Source: Candidatus Rifleibacteriota bacterium | GTDB taxonomy: Bacteria > Muiribacteriota > Ozemobacteria > Ozemobacterales > Ozemobacteraceae | Reading direction: 5' to 3' | Assembly: GCA_018818125.1 (NCBI GenBank) | Contig: JAHISQ010000115.1 | Span: 1-64,000 of the forward strand | DNA length: 64,000 nucleotides | In this document: piece by piece, positions 52,315-61,672 of the stretch | How the letters are laid out: each line of letters begins with the position of its first letter | Position numbering within the stretch: the stretch's first letter is position 1 | The notes under the pieces: model-generated | Told to the model about the DNA's origin: nothing | Seen by the model: only the letters and a program-made list of their open reading frames with translations | Database searches by the model: none | Position numbers and translations under genes: made by a program

Positions 52315-53555
52315 GCAGACATAAATATCTGAACTGGCAAAACTTAGTCATAATACTCGTGTTCGCAACATTCGTTGCTCTGGCAATTTTCGGGTTCATG
52401 CGCAAAAAAGCCGCCCTGGAAAAGGCCCAGGCAATGCCACAACCGCCTTTGGCGGTAAAGACCATTAACGTCGAATATGGCATTGCTGTGCGTAGTGTTC
52501 CTGCATTGGCAACAGTAAAAAGCGCGGCGACCATTCAACTTAAGGCTGAGACTGGCGGTAAGATTACTGAAATGAACTACCGCGAAGGCGACCGGGTCGC
52601 TGCAGGTGCAGTTCTTGCCGTTATCAACAGTCATGAGCAAAAGGCACAGTTGCAAGCCGCGCGGGCGCGATCTGATTCAGCGTCAGGACAGGTGGCAGCC
52701 ATGCGTGCGAGCTTACAGGCCTTGACCAGTCAGCTTGATGCTTATCAGATTAATCTCGATTACTGGAAAAGCAATCTGAACAGAGATCAGCGCTTGTTTA
52801 AGGTTAGAGCACAGTCCCAAAGCGCTTTAGATGCAACGATTAATCGCCATGCCGAAGCAGAGAGCCGGCTGGAAGCACTTAAGGCACAGATTTCGTCACA
52901 AAAAGCACAAATAGCAGCATTGACTTCGCAAAAGCAGGCTTCTGAAAAAGACGTTAGTGTCTGGCAGACCAGACTCGACTACGCCGAAATTCTGGCTCCG
53001 GTTGATGGCGTTATTTCGGCACGACTGCAGGAAGAAGGTAGTCTGGTGCAACCTGGAGTGGCAGTTTACACGATAGAAGACACTTCAATGACTCGCCTGC
53101 TCATACAGGTTCCACAACAGGAAGCGGCGAGAGTGCAGATTGGGCAGGCCGTTATGCTTAAAAACATAAACCAGAATGGTTTTGTTATAAGTCGGGTTTA
53201 TCCGGTTCAAAATGACTTGCGCCAGATCACAGTTGAAGCTTCCATGCCGGGCAATCTGACTGGTTTTGCCTACGACATGCAGATTCCGGTGCGCATAGTT
53301 GTAGAAAATGGCGAAGGCGTGATAATTCCGCCGACTGCCAGCTTTATCAACTTTAATGACTCTGAGCAAGTTTTTGTATATGTGATCGAAGGAATTCAAG
53401 CCAGACGTATAGCGTTAAAACCAATGATGCGGGCTGATGACGGGATTCTGGTGGCATCTGCCGATCAACTTCCAGTTGGCACAAATCTGGCGTTGGGTAA
53501 CTATCTGGAAAATGTAAGATTGCCAGCTTCGTTCAGCGTCGAGGTGATCAAATGA
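52311..53555 (+). CDS. RND efflux membrane-fusion (periplasmic adaptor) protein
   Basis: The 414-residue adaptor has an N-terminal membrane anchor (LVIILVFATFVALAIFGF), a lipoyl half-domain with LKAETGGKITEMNYREGDRV, a long alpha-helical hairpin (about 110-220, rich in Ala, Gln and Ser), the second lipoyl half YAEILAPVDGVISARLQEEGSLV and a beta-barrel domain. It links the inner-membrane pump to an outer-membrane channel. The start overlaps tetR (ATGA) and the end overlaps the pump gene by four bases. Confidence 0.92.
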   Translation: MSRHKYLNWQNLVIILVFATFVALAIFGFMRKKAALEKAQAMPQPPLAVKTINVEYGIAVRSVPALATVKSAATIQLKAETGGKITEMNYREGDRVAAGAVLAVINSHEQKAQLQAARARSDSASGQVAAMRASLQALTSQLDAYQINLDYWKSNLNRDQRLFKVRAQSQSALDATINRHAEAESRLEALKAQISSQKAQIAALTSQKQASEKDVSVWQTRLDYAEILAPVDGVISARLQEEGSLVQPGVAVYTIEDTSMTRLLIQVPQQEAARVQIGQAVMLKNINQNGFVISRVYPVQNDLRQITVEASMPGNLTGFAYDMQIPVRIVVENGEGVIIPPTASFINFNDSEQVFVYVIEGIQARRIALKPMMRADDGILVASADQLPVGTNLALGNYLENVRLPASFSVEVIK

Positions 53556-56500
53556 ACGTAATCGAAAGTGTAATTAAAAGGCCGGCCTGGTCGATTGCAT
53601 TCTGGTTACTGGTTGGCGCGCTGGGCGTCATTTCTTATTTCGTGATGCCCGTTGATCTTTTTCCGGATACGGTTCCGCCACAGATTGTAACTATGACCGT
53701 AGTGCCGGGCGCTTCCGCCGGAGATATTAACCGTCGGGTCACAACTCTTATTGATCGAGAGCTTAAGGGACTCACTGGCATCAAGAATGTGGTCTCGACT
53801 TCGCGCGATGAGGTTTCTTCAGTAAACGCTCAGTTTGAATATGGCACCGATCAGGCAGCGGCAATGACAGATGTAATAAATGCCGTAAATCGAGTGACAC
53901 GGCAGTTTCCGGCAGGCACTCAAGCCTCGCAGTTCTTCAGAATAACCGACGCCAATCGCCCGGTTCTGACTCTGGCGCTCACACCGACAGCAAGCTCTTC
54001 GCTCGATCTCAAGGCAATCAGAATACTTGCCGAAAACGATATAAAGGAAGCGCTGCTAAGACTGTCTGGGGTTGGCAAAGTCGACGTGTTCGGCGCCAAC
54101 GAGCCAGAAGTGCTGGTGCGCATGGATATCGAGAAGTTACGTCAGTTCAAACTTAGTCCTGAGACGATTCTAAAGGCAATAGGTGCGCAAAATATTTCGC
54201 TGCCAGGAGGCTATCTCGATATTGGCGGCCGCGAATCGCTGGTTAAAACGCTCAATGAAGCGCGCACTCCACAGGAACTTGCAGAATTACCGATGCGGGT
54301 GCAGCAGGGCGGTATTATCAAGCTTGGCGATGTTGCCTCGGTAAGTCTTGATATGCGAACTCCGCGCAGTATTTATCACGGTAATGGGCGGGCAGCAATA
54401 GCTTTAAATATTCTCAAACCAGAAGATGGTTATGCAGTTGGAACCCTGAGCAGCGTCAAAGCATTCTTACCAGAGCTTCAAAAGCGCTATCCCGAAATAA
54501 ACTTTGCAATTACCACAGATCAGGAACCAATTATTACGATAAATGTCGCCGGCATGAAGGGCGCCTTGTTTTCAGCAGTCTGGCTCACCATGCTGATTGT
54601 ACTTGTCTTTCTGCAAAATCTGCGCGCAGCAGTGATAGTAGGCGTTTCGATTCCACTATCGTTTCTGAGTGCCTTTGCCTTTTTGTATTTCACGCCTTTT
54701 ACGATCAATATGGTTACGCTTTCGGGCCTTATAATAGCTGTTGGTATGGTTGTAGATGCTTCAATTGTTGTAGTAGAAAACTCATGGCGCCATTTAGATA
54801 CCGAAAAACACAGCTTTGCCGCACTGGTAAAAGGCGTTGAAGAAGTAGTCTTTTCAGTCTGGGGCGGCATGCTGACAACAATCGTGGTGATGATTCCGAT
54901 CATGTTTGTTGGTGGCTACGTTCAGCAGGTTCTGCGGCCATTGAGCATGACCATCTCCGCAACTCTTATTGGCTCATTTATTGCGGCTGTGACCGTGGTG
55001 CCGATTCTTTTGCGCTTAATGGCTGTAGCTGAGAAAGAAGAAGATGTTGCCAAGATTTCATCGGCACCGGGCAATGGTCTGGTCAGCAGATTTTATCGAC
55101 TGGTAGACCATTTCCTCGAATTTGTAACAGCTATTTACCTGAAATTACTGAGAGTCGGACTGCGCATAAGAGTACCACTGGTTATAGCAACAGTAGTTCT
55201 TTTGTTGATTACAGCCCGACTGGTTCTACCAATGATTGGTCGAGAACTGATGCCGCGCATGGATACCGGCATGATTATCATTAAGGCAGACTTACCTCCG
55301 TCGACAAATGTTGCAGGAGTTGAGACGGTCATCAACAAAATGCAGCAGATAATAAGCAGCAATGAGCATGTGCTGAGTATTTCAACCGTAGCTGGCGCTG
55401 AGCCTGGACAGGTTAGCTTTGGCGCCGGCGGGCAGCTGCTACAACAGCTTGATATTCAGGTGAGGCTTACTACCAGAGACAAAAGACTGCAGAGTATCTG
55501 GCAGATCACGCAAGAATGGCGCGAAAAGTTCGCATTGATTCCTGAACTCATAAGCTTTTCTGTTTCGGAGTTTGGTGCCACTCCCATGGCAACGACAAAG
55601 GCTCCGATCGATGTCCTGATAAGCGGCAGAGATCCTGATATTCTGTTTAATCTGGCTAAAGATATCGAGAGCAGATTGCGACAGGTAAAAGGGCTGAATG
55701 ACCTGCGCCTTAGCTGGAGCAAAAGCAAGCCAGAAACTCATTTTCTGCCAGATTTGAGCTTAACCAGCAGGTATCAGATGACACCACAGCTGATCGGCGA
55801 ATTTCTTGGTCTTACGCTGACCGGGCGAGCACCAACCGCCCTTAAAATGCAGGGGTTTATCGATTTGCGGGTCAGGGCAGAGATTGGTGTTGACGGCGAA
55901 CGTTGGCACCAGAATATCGCACAACTGGCGATGCCTGGTCTGGCCGGGGATCTGTTTATCGGATCGCTGGGTGAGCAACGCCAAGTTCTGCAACCAACAA
56001 TGGTTACCCGCGAGAATCTGCAGGAAACCATCGACATTCTCGGTATTAACTCAATCAGACCACTTTCGGCAGTGGCTGCTGATGTCGATGAAGTTTTGCA
56101 CAAGCTTGAATTGCCAGCAGGTTATAATGCAAAACTGACAGGCTCAATGGCTGATATGGCCGAAACTGGTATGCGACTGGCAAAGGCGTTGCTTTTTTCC
56201 TTTGTATTTCTTTATGTCGTGCTGTATCTGTTGTTCGAAAATTGGTGGCGACCGTTTCTGGTGATGTCTGCAATTCCGCTTTCTCTGATCGGCGCGTTCT
56301 GGGGTCTGCTGATATTCGACAAACCCATGTGTATGCCGGCAATGATGGGCATAATTCTATTGGGCGGCACAATAGTAAATAACGCGATCATTCTGATCGA
56401 CTTTATCGACACCTCAATCGCTGCTGGCATGCCCAGACAACAGGCTCTTTTTGAGGCGGTAAAGACACGTCTGCGACCGATTCTCATCACTACTTTTTCA

Positions 56501-56683
56501 ACAATTCTTGGCCTTATGCCGCTGACTTTCGAGAGTGCCGTTGGTCTCGAACGCATGTCACCTCTCGGTGTAGTCGCCTCATTTGGGCTGCTGACCGGAA
56601 CCCTGATGACCATGGTAATGATCCCGGTATTATACGACCTGTTAAGCCCCAAAGCTGCTGATTGCCAGCAAGCTGGTGTCTGA
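53552..56683 (+). CDS. RND-family efflux pump (AcrB/HAE type)
   Basis: The 1043-residue inner-membrane antiporter has the standard layout: one helix, a large periplasmic loop, six helices, then a repeat. The N-terminus has WLLVGALGVISYFVMPVDLFPD. TM4 has GMVVDASIVVVEN, so the proton-relay site has one aspartate where AcrB has two; this is common in broader HAE relatives. Conserved SIPLSFLSAF and GGTIVNNAIILIDFID are present. It probably exports hydrophobic drugs, dyes or metabolites. No outer-membrane factor (TolC) gene is in the cluster. Confidence 0.93.
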   Translation: MNVIESVIKRPAWSIAFWLLVGALGVISYFVMPVDLFPDTVPPQIVTMTVVPGASAGDINRRVTTLIDRELKGLTGIKNVVSTSRDEVSSVNAQFEYGTDQAAAMTDVINAVNRVTRQFPAGTQASQFFRITDANRPVLTLALTPTASSSLDLKAIRILAENDIKEALLRLSGVGKVDVFGANEPEVLVRMDIEKLRQFKLSPETILKAIGAQNISLPGGYLDIGGRESLVKTLNEARTPQELAELPMRVQQGGIIKLGDVASVSLDMRTPRSIYHGNGRAAIALNILKPEDGYAVGTLSSVKAFLPELQKRYPEINFAITTDQEPIITINVAGMKGALFSAVWLTMLIVLVFLQNLRAAVIVGVSIPLSFLSAFAFLYFTPFTINMVTLSGLIIAVGMVVDASIVVVENSWRHLDTEKHSFAALVKGVEEVVFSVWGGMLTTIVVMIPIMFVGGYVQQVLRPLSMTISATLIGSFIAAVTVVPILLRLMAVAEKEEDVAKISSAPGNGLVSRFYRLVDHFLEFVTAIYLKLLRVGLRIRVPLVIATVVLLLITARLVLPMIGRELMPRMDTGMIIIKADLPPSTNVAGVETVINKMQQIISSNEHVLSISTVAGAEPGQVSFGAGGQLLQQLDIQVRLTTRDKRLQSIWQITQEWREKFALIPELISFSVSEFGATPMATTKAPIDVLISGRDPDILFNLAKDIESRLRQVKGLNDLRLSWSKSKPETHFLPDLSLTSRYQMTPQLIGEFLGLTLTGRAPTALKMQGFIDLRVRAEIGVDGERWHQNIAQLAMPGLAGDLFIGSLGEQRQVLQPTMVTRENLQETIDILGINSIRPLSAVAADVDEVLHKLELPAGYNAKLTGSMADMAETGMRLAKALLFSFVFLYVVLYLLFENWWRPFLVMSAIPLSLIGAFWGLLIFDKPMCMPAMMGIILLGGTIVNNAIILIDFIDTSIAAGMPRQQALFEAVKTRLRPILITTFSTILGLMPLTFESAVGLERMSPLGVVASFGLLTGTLMTMVMIPVLYDLLSPKAADCQQAGV

Positions 56684-56725
56684 TGCCATTTGAATAAAAA
56701 TCAGGTCTGTTCGCATATATCATGC
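56681..56725 (+). repeat. Copy A of a ~45-bp dispersed repeat
   Basis: The segment covering the RND stop codon and downstream shares TG-TGC-ATTTGA, ATAAAA and GTCTGTT-GCATATATCATGC with 59710-59756. About 40 of 47 aligned positions agree, with two single-base gaps. It lies on the other side of the clostripain gene from copy B, in the same orientation. In this copy the TTGACA of copy B is TTGAAT, and a promoter reading would have too short a spacer. Confidence 0.6.
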
Positions 56726-56801
56726 AAAAAAAACTATGGACAAAGCTTGAAACAAACAGCTTAATGATCTCGGAAATAAAGCAGACCAAATGACTTAATT
56801 T

Positions 56802-59456
56802 TTAACGATCATGCTCACGTTTAAATTTAAGAAGCATCTGAATTTTGCTCTTCAACTGACTCAAAGCAGCATGTTCAGGACTTGAAAAGCTGTTTATCTC
56901 TTCTAAAAGATTGTCGCAGGTCTGGGGATCTTGCTTCAGATCTTCTGAAACCTGCTGCAACAAGCGTTTCTCAACACTCGCAAGCATGTCAGTCCGTTCA
57001 AGTCTTTCCTGATCAGACATCTGGCGGGCGGCTGAATACCGAACCAGAGCACGAGCAAGATTTTGAGCCTCATCTTTTGCTTCTGGCTGCATGAAGTCAG
57101 CGACGGCGCGCATAAAGTCGCGCCGGTTCTTGATATTATCAATAGATTCAATACCAAAGGTGAAAAGCATAAGACGATAACCATTTTCGACCTTAACACC
57201 GGCAACACCCGAGGATTTAATGCCACGAAATTTCGCAACTGCCTTGTGGGATGGCCCGGCCATTTTGCTGTCATCTGCCTTGTCGCCGGCTGCCTCATCG
57301 TATCTGATAATGGGCACTGCTCCCTGCAACGGATCAATTTCATCAGGCCACTTCTGGTTGTTGGCACCATCGCCACCAAAAATGCGAATGCTTCTGCCAG
57401 AAAGAAAACCATGATCACCAGAAAGCACATGCACATTAACATCGTCCTGAACAAATTCAACCCGACAACGATCGCGCAGAAATTTGCTGTCACGTAGAGA
57501 AAAACCAAGATCCTGACCATTTAGCACTAACCGGCCACCAGTCTTCAGAAAATTATCAAGAGCCGTCACTTCTTTTGCGTTCAGCGATTGCTCTGAAGTT
57601 GAATCCTGAACAGAAATGATTACCCAGCCGTTGGCGTAACGCTTGAGAATTTCTGGACGAAGCTCCCCATCAGTAAGTCTATCCCAGCTATCAAATTTGA
57701 TTTTTTCGCTCTTTATCATCTGCTGCAAAATTTGACTGCCTTTTGACAACGCATCAGTAAGCACCAGCAGAGCCTGCCCAGACGAGACAAATTGCTCATT
57801 CACACAAAAAGTCTTTTGAAATTTTGCAACAGGCGACTTAACAGATTTAAAACTGACTTCAAGCTTGATTTCGCTGCCAACAGGCGTATTATCATTAACT
57901 TTGAACTTACCCACACTTATCTGCCGAGACTTCCCCGATTCTGGTAACTTGCTGATTTCTGCAAGAATCTTTTTGCGGTCGAGATAGCTGCTGGTAGAAT
58001 TACAACTGATCTCGGCCTTTCCAGTTGCCTTTTTGCCGAGATTTTTCAGGGTTACCAGTATCTCAATCTCTTCACCGGCAGCGATCCGGCCATCCTTGTT
58101 CTGGTCCTCAACTATCACATCTTCAATCTTAAAATATGGAATACCGGGTTCGAAAACTTCCTGTAAAAAGTTGAACCACTCAGTTGAGGTACAAAAACGG
58201 TGTTTTCCATAAACATTTTTATTGGCGGTAAATCCCTCAAGCGAAGGAAAATAGATCGACACTCCTCTCGATTTGTCATAAATTTTCCCAGTTTTGGACA
58301 AGTTGCAGACATACCCGCTGTTTCCTGCGGTGCCGGAAATAATTTGCAAAAGTTCTGCGGCAGCAGTTCTGGTTGCTGCCCTGACGTCCGAAGCCATAAT
58401 AAGCTCGAGAAAATTGCCAAGATCAATGTAGTCTTCATCATAGTATTTAAGTGCCCCAATACGGGCTGCTTCAATCTTGTCGATATCGATGATGTTGCGC
58501 TTTGCCGCATTACAGAAATTATCAAGACCGGTCTGAAAGGCGTATGATTCTGCCATGTCAATGACAGAAAGCAATATTGCCGTGTTTCCTTGAGGACCAC
58601 TGCTATAGGATTTCTTATATAATCTGGCAATCGATGTGCCAAGAGTTCTGGCATCCATGTCTGGTTTCTGAACTATTTCGCGGGCAATCATGTCATATGG
58701 CCAGCCTCTGTCAGGCTCCCGGTCAGGTGAACCGACCTGAAAACTGGCAAATGGCGCAGCAGAATATGCAACTTCGGCCATCTGCATCAAGCAGGCATCA
58801 AATCCCAGAATATAAAGAGGTCGACCGAGAATAGCATTGATTTTAGAAAGAGCTTCGCCAAAAGTTGGAATCTCCATCGAAGATCTGGACGTATAATCAT
58901 AAGCAATATTGCGCTCAGCGTTCGGCATTGCAAACCTTAGACCGGATGTGAGAGCCTTTTTATCAGGAACAGAGTCGCCGCCGACTTGGATTTTCTTCCA
59001 ACCAGAGCCATGGCTCCACAAAATGAGCGCATAGCGCTTTGCCGGATAATTGCTTTTTGCCCAGTATACAAAGTCAACTAATTCCAGAGGATCTGCCGTG
59101 TTGATTTCGCCCAGATCCCGAATCATGCGCGAACTTATTTTTTTAGCATCTGTGTCTTTGGTAATATAATATCGCCGTGTTCCTGACCACTTGTAAAGTG
59201 AGTTGTGTGAATACTTCCCATTTCGGTCAATCTGAACAACAAAATTCACCTTATCTGTCGAACCACAGGTCTCAAGTTCGTTAATATCCTCAATTGCTGA
59301 GTTCTCAAGGTCGTTATCAGCGGCCATGTAAATCATGAATGTCAGCTCTTTTTCACTGCTCGCATGAAGAGGCGTCAGAAACAGGGTGCCAACCAGAAAT
59401 AACAAAAAAGCTACCGATAACTTGTCTTTTAGAGGTAAAAAACCTGGATTTTTCAT
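56802..59456 (-). CDS. Clostripain-family (C11) secreted cysteine peptidase
   Basis: The 884-residue protein has a signal peptide (LSVAFLLFLVGTLFLTPLHA, cleavage near 32) and an N-terminal C11 peptidase domain (about 35-420): MIYMAADNDLE, catalytic H149 in ILWSHGSGW and C222 in LGFDACLMQMAEVAY. Clostripains cleave after Arg or Lys. A middle beta domain (about 440-560, with EDQNKDGRIAAGEEIEI) resembles CARDB-type adhesion or filament domains. A further alpha/beta domain (about 565-790) with LDNFLKTGGRLVLNGQDLG resembles a glutamine-amidotransferase-like fold. A helical tail ends the protein. The frame is open to 59558, but a promoter at 59555-59582 starts transcription inside that extension, so I take the ATG at 59456. 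The spacing of its ribosome-binding site (GGAAGGGC) is long. Confidence 0.85.
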   Translation of the reverse strand: MKNPGFLPLKDKLSVAFLLFLVGTLFLTPLHASSEKELTFMIYMAADNDLENSAIEDINELETCGSTDKVNFVVQIDRNGKYSHNSLYKWSGTRRYYITKDTDAKKISSRMIRDLGEINTADPLELVDFVYWAKSNYPAKRYALILWSHGSGWKKIQVGGDSVPDKKALTSGLRFAMPNAERNIAYDYTSRSSMEIPTFGEALSKINAILGRPLYILGFDACLMQMAEVAYSAAPFASFQVGSPDREPDRGWPYDMIAREIVQKPDMDARTLGTSIARLYKKSYSSGPQGNTAILLSVIDMAESYAFQTGLDNFCNAAKRNIIDIDKIEAARIGALKYYDEDYIDLGNFLELIMASDVRAATRTAAAELLQIISGTAGNSGYVCNLSKTGKIYDKSRGVSIYFPSLEGFTANKNVYGKHRFCTSTEWFNFLQEVFEPGIPYFKIEDVIVEDQNKDGRIAAGEEIEILVTLKNLGKKATGKAEISCNSTSSYLDRKKILAEISKLPESGKSRQISVGKFKVNDNTPVGSEIKLEVSFKSVKSPVAKFQKTFCVNEQFVSSGQALLVLTDALSKGSQILQQMIKSEKIKFDSWDRLTDGELRPEILKRYANGWVIISVQDSTSEQSLNAKEVTALDNFLKTGGRLVLNGQDLGFSLRDSKFLRDRCRVEFVQDDVNVHVLSGDHGFLSGRSIRIFGGDGANNQKWPDEIDPLQGAVPIIRYDEAAGDKADDSKMAGPSHKAVAKFRGIKSSGVAGVKVENGYRLMLFTFGIESIDNIKNRRDFMRAVADFMQPEAKDEAQNLARALVRYSAARQMSDQERLERTDMLASVEKRLLQQVSEDLKQDPQTCDNLLEEINSFSSPEHAALSQLKSKIQMLLKFKREHDR

Positions 59457-59554
59457 TAAGCTATTGCCCTTCCTGTCGCCTTTATATATAAACACAAGAA
59501 CATCCTGAAATTTCAGTAATTCCATAACAAAACGAACAGACATACTGTACCATA

Positions 59555-59582
59555 TCATAAAACTGAAACGCTATTGGTCAAA
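59555..59582 (-). promoter_or_regulatory. Promoter for the clostripain-like gene
   Basis: On the minus strand TTGACC (59577-59582), a 16-bp spacer and TATGAT (59555-59560) each match five of six consensus bases. The predicted start near 59548 leaves a leader of about 90 nt. This lies in the 368-bp divergent gap 59457-59824, which has no gene but also holds repeat copy B. Confidence 0.5.
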
Positions 59583-59709
59583 AAGACACCAGTCCTTTAG
59601 TCACATCTGAATGTACAAACAAACAGACTTAGCTTTATTCTAGCATTCTCAGTTGTAAACCGCCAGCGTTAAGCCACAAGACAGCTAATCATCGATAGAA
59701 GCTGATGTT

Positions 59710-59756
59710 TGGTGCTATTTGACATAAAAAACCATGTCTGTTAGCATATATCATGC
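59710..59756 (+). repeat. Copy B of a ~45-bp dispersed repeat, overlapping a possible promoter
   Basis: This copy matches 56681-56725 (see there). It contains perfect TTGACA (59719-59724) and, 17 bp on, TAGCAT (59742-59747), so it may supply the promoter of the adenylyl cyclase gene 69 bp further down. Confidence 0.6.
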
Positions 59757-59824
59757 CGAAGCGAATTAGAAATACACATTAAACGGCCTACGGATTCGTT
59801 TTGAATTTACCTTTTTGAGGGATT

Positions 59825-60790
59825 ATGACCAAAAAAACATCGACTTTGGCCATCATGTTTGCAGATATTGCGCAAAGCACCAAACTTTATGACCAGATTG
59901 GCAATGCTGCAGCTTATTCTCTGATCTCTTCATGCATTGCCGTCATGGCTGATGTGTGTATTGCACATAACGGAACCGTTGTAAAAACAATCGGAGACGA
60001 AATAATGTGCACTTTTACGACGGCAAAAGATGCTGTTGACGCTGCCAAGACCATGCAGGCGGCTGTCGATAACATTCCAGATTCAGATCTTGCTGGTTAT
60101 TATTCGCCCGATATCTACGTTGGAATTGATTTTGGCCCGGTTATCGAAGAGAACTCCGATGTTTTTGGCGACTCGGTAAATGTTGCCGCCAGAATGGTCA
60201 AGCTGGCCAAACGGCGCCAGATTATCGTTACTCAACAAGTTATTGACGCTCTCCCAGTCGAATATTCCGAAGGTTGCCGTATTGTAGACAATGTTTTGTT
60301 GAAGGGTAAGAGCGAAGGAGCGACGGTTTTCGAGATAATATGGGAAAAAGAAATGATGACGATGGCGATAAATATTTCAGGTGAAGGCAAGTCACAGATT
60401 AAACAACGCATGGAACTGCGTTTTGCCGAAAATAACTTTGAAGTCAGTGATTCGCGCCCGACTATTACCATCGGCCGACTTGATCACAATGACATTGTTG
60501 TTGACGATAGCAGAGTTTCGCGGTTTCATGCCCGAATTGAATACCGTAAGGGTAAATATTTCGTCATCGACCAGAGTACAAACGGCACCTACATAACAGA
60601 AGAAAACTCAGCCACTGTTCTTTTGCAGCGCGATGAAATGCAACTGGGAATCAATGGTATAATTGATTTATGCATTGAAACGCCTAGCGTTTTATCAAAG
60701 ACTGCTATTATTTACAGCTCACAGTATTATAAGACTACTGAGCCAGAAGCAGCAGAACCCTCCAACACAGAAGAAACCCCAGCAAAATAA
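59825..60790 (+). CDS. Class III adenylyl cyclase with C-terminal FHA domain
   Basis: The 321-residue soluble protein makes cyclic AMP from ATP. The catalytic domain (about 5-175) has both metal aspartates, D14 in FADIAQSTK and D58 in TIGDEIM, adenine-selecting K54 and D112 (SDVFGDSVNVAARM), and the transition-state pair N119 and R123. These residues favour ATP over GTP as substrate. The FHA domain (about 210-290) has TIGRLDHNDIVV, SRVSRFHARI and QSTNGTYI, and should bind phosphothreonine, tying cAMP output to protein phosphorylation. The ATG follows GAGGG. No cAMP receptor is in the window. Confidence 0.93.
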   Translation: MTKKTSTLAIMFADIAQSTKLYDQIGNAAAYSLISSCIAVMADVCIAHNGTVVKTIGDEIMCTFTTAKDAVDAAKTMQAAVDNIPDSDLAGYYSPDIYVGIDFGPVIEENSDVFGDSVNVAARMVKLAKRRQIIVTQQVIDALPVEYSEGCRIVDNVLLKGKSEGATVFEIIWEKEMMTMAINISGEGKSQIKQRMELRFAENNFEVSDSRPTITIGRLDHNDIVVDDSRVSRFHARIEYRKGKYFVIDQSTNGTYITEENSATVLLQRDEMQLGINGIIDLCIETPSVLSKTAIIYSSQYYKTTEPEAAEPSNTEETPAK

Positions 60791-60808
60791 TCTACAAACG
60801 CAAATAAA

Positions 60809-60831
60809 CCCTGGCGCCAGAGGTGCCAGGG
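60809..60831 (-). terminator. Terminator of the 2H-phosphoesterase gene
   Basis: CCCTGGCGCC (60809-60818) pairs with GGTGCCAGGG (60822-60831) over 10 bp including one G-T, with a 3-nt loop. On the minus strand it is followed by TTTATTTG. It lies about 30 bp past the stop at 60861 and just after the cyclase stop, so it may serve both. Confidence 0.7.
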
Positions 60832-60860
60832 GCAAAGATTTGCAATGAGTGTCAGGAGTC

Positions 60861-61565
60861 TCAGTCAGCTTTTTTGAGCGGGAATATTTTCCAGGCTTCT
60901 TTGATCTGACCGTCTCGATCACCTATACCAGCTCCAATAGCAACTATTTTGCCGGTAACAGGTTTCGCAAAATCGCTGTTTAAATGTTTTTCGGTGAAAC
61001 TCTGCAGTTTCTCTGCATCACTATTTGCGAGAAAAGTAAGGTGCGGGCTGAATTCACTGTAAACATTAGGACTGCCGTATTTCGAGATAAATTCGACTTT
61101 AGTGGGAAATTCCTTAGCCCAGTCCGGCACAAAATCAGATTTGGCACGTAGTGGAGCCAGCAATTCGACGACGCTATCAGAGAGGGCCTGAAGATTGTGA
61201 TTGCGCTCAATGTTCATAAAATACCAGTTGCCAGAAGTCATTTCAATGCCTGTGCTGTTTACCGCAAATTCACGGGTGTTGCTGGCAAGTTCCTCTATTT
61301 TGGCAAGAACTTCGTTCTGCAATCCGACCGGATACTGGGTCATATAAAGTGTACAATGAGCCTGATATCCCAGAAAAGGAAAAGATTCGAGGCCTTCTTC
61401 TTCGTGTAGCACCTTCGCTGCGTCCTTAAAGGCATTCTCGATGCTCTCTGAAACCACAACAAAAACGTTGATTTTATCGAGTGGCGGGCGCTCTTCCTTC
61501 TGTGCCGAAGCTATTACCGAGACAAGAATAAAGAGAAGCAGAACGATCGACAGCAACTTGGTCAT
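60861..61565 (-). CDS. Secreted 2H phosphoesterase (2'-5' RNA ligase/cyclic phosphodiesterase-like)
   Basis: The 234-residue protein has a signal peptide (LLSIVLLLFILVSVIASA, cleavage near 21) and two His-x-Thr motifs, H70-C-T72 in QAHCTLYM and H175-L-T177 in SPHLTFLA, which form the active site of the 2H superfamily. Members open cyclic phosphates or 2'-5' bonds in RNA and nucleotides. Export to the periplasm is unusual for this fold and points to scavenging or an unknown substrate. The ATG at 61565 follows AGGAAAG and is preferred to one eight codons upstream at 61589. Confidence 0.8.
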   Translation of the reverse strand: MTKLLSIVLLLFILVSVIASAQKEERPPLDKINVFVVVSESIENAFKDAAKVLHEEEGLESFPFLGYQAHCTLYMTQYPVGLQNEVLAKIEELASNTREFAVNSTGIEMTSGNWYFMNIERNHNLQALSDSVVELLAPLRAKSDFVPDWAKEFPTKVEFISKYGSPNVYSEFSPHLTFLANSDAEKLQSFTEKHLNSDFAKPVTGKIVAIGAGIGDRDGQIKEAWKIFPLKKAD

Positions 61566-61672
61566 ATTGAACTTTCCTGATATTTTCATAAATTGTTTGA
61601 ACTCCCATCTCGTGGTTATCTCTGAATCTTCGTGTATTTAACCGGCAAAGTCAAGCTTGCGAAAGCTAAGAA

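Noticed and set aside
56726..56801. Possible terminator between the RND pump and the clostripain gene
   Set aside because: Only a 5-bp AAGCT/AGCTT stem with a long loop was found, too weak to call.
59457..59558. 34-residue N-terminal extension of the clostripain-like protein
   Set aside because: It would place coding sequence before a signal peptide and across the predicted promoter; no ribosome-binding site supports it.
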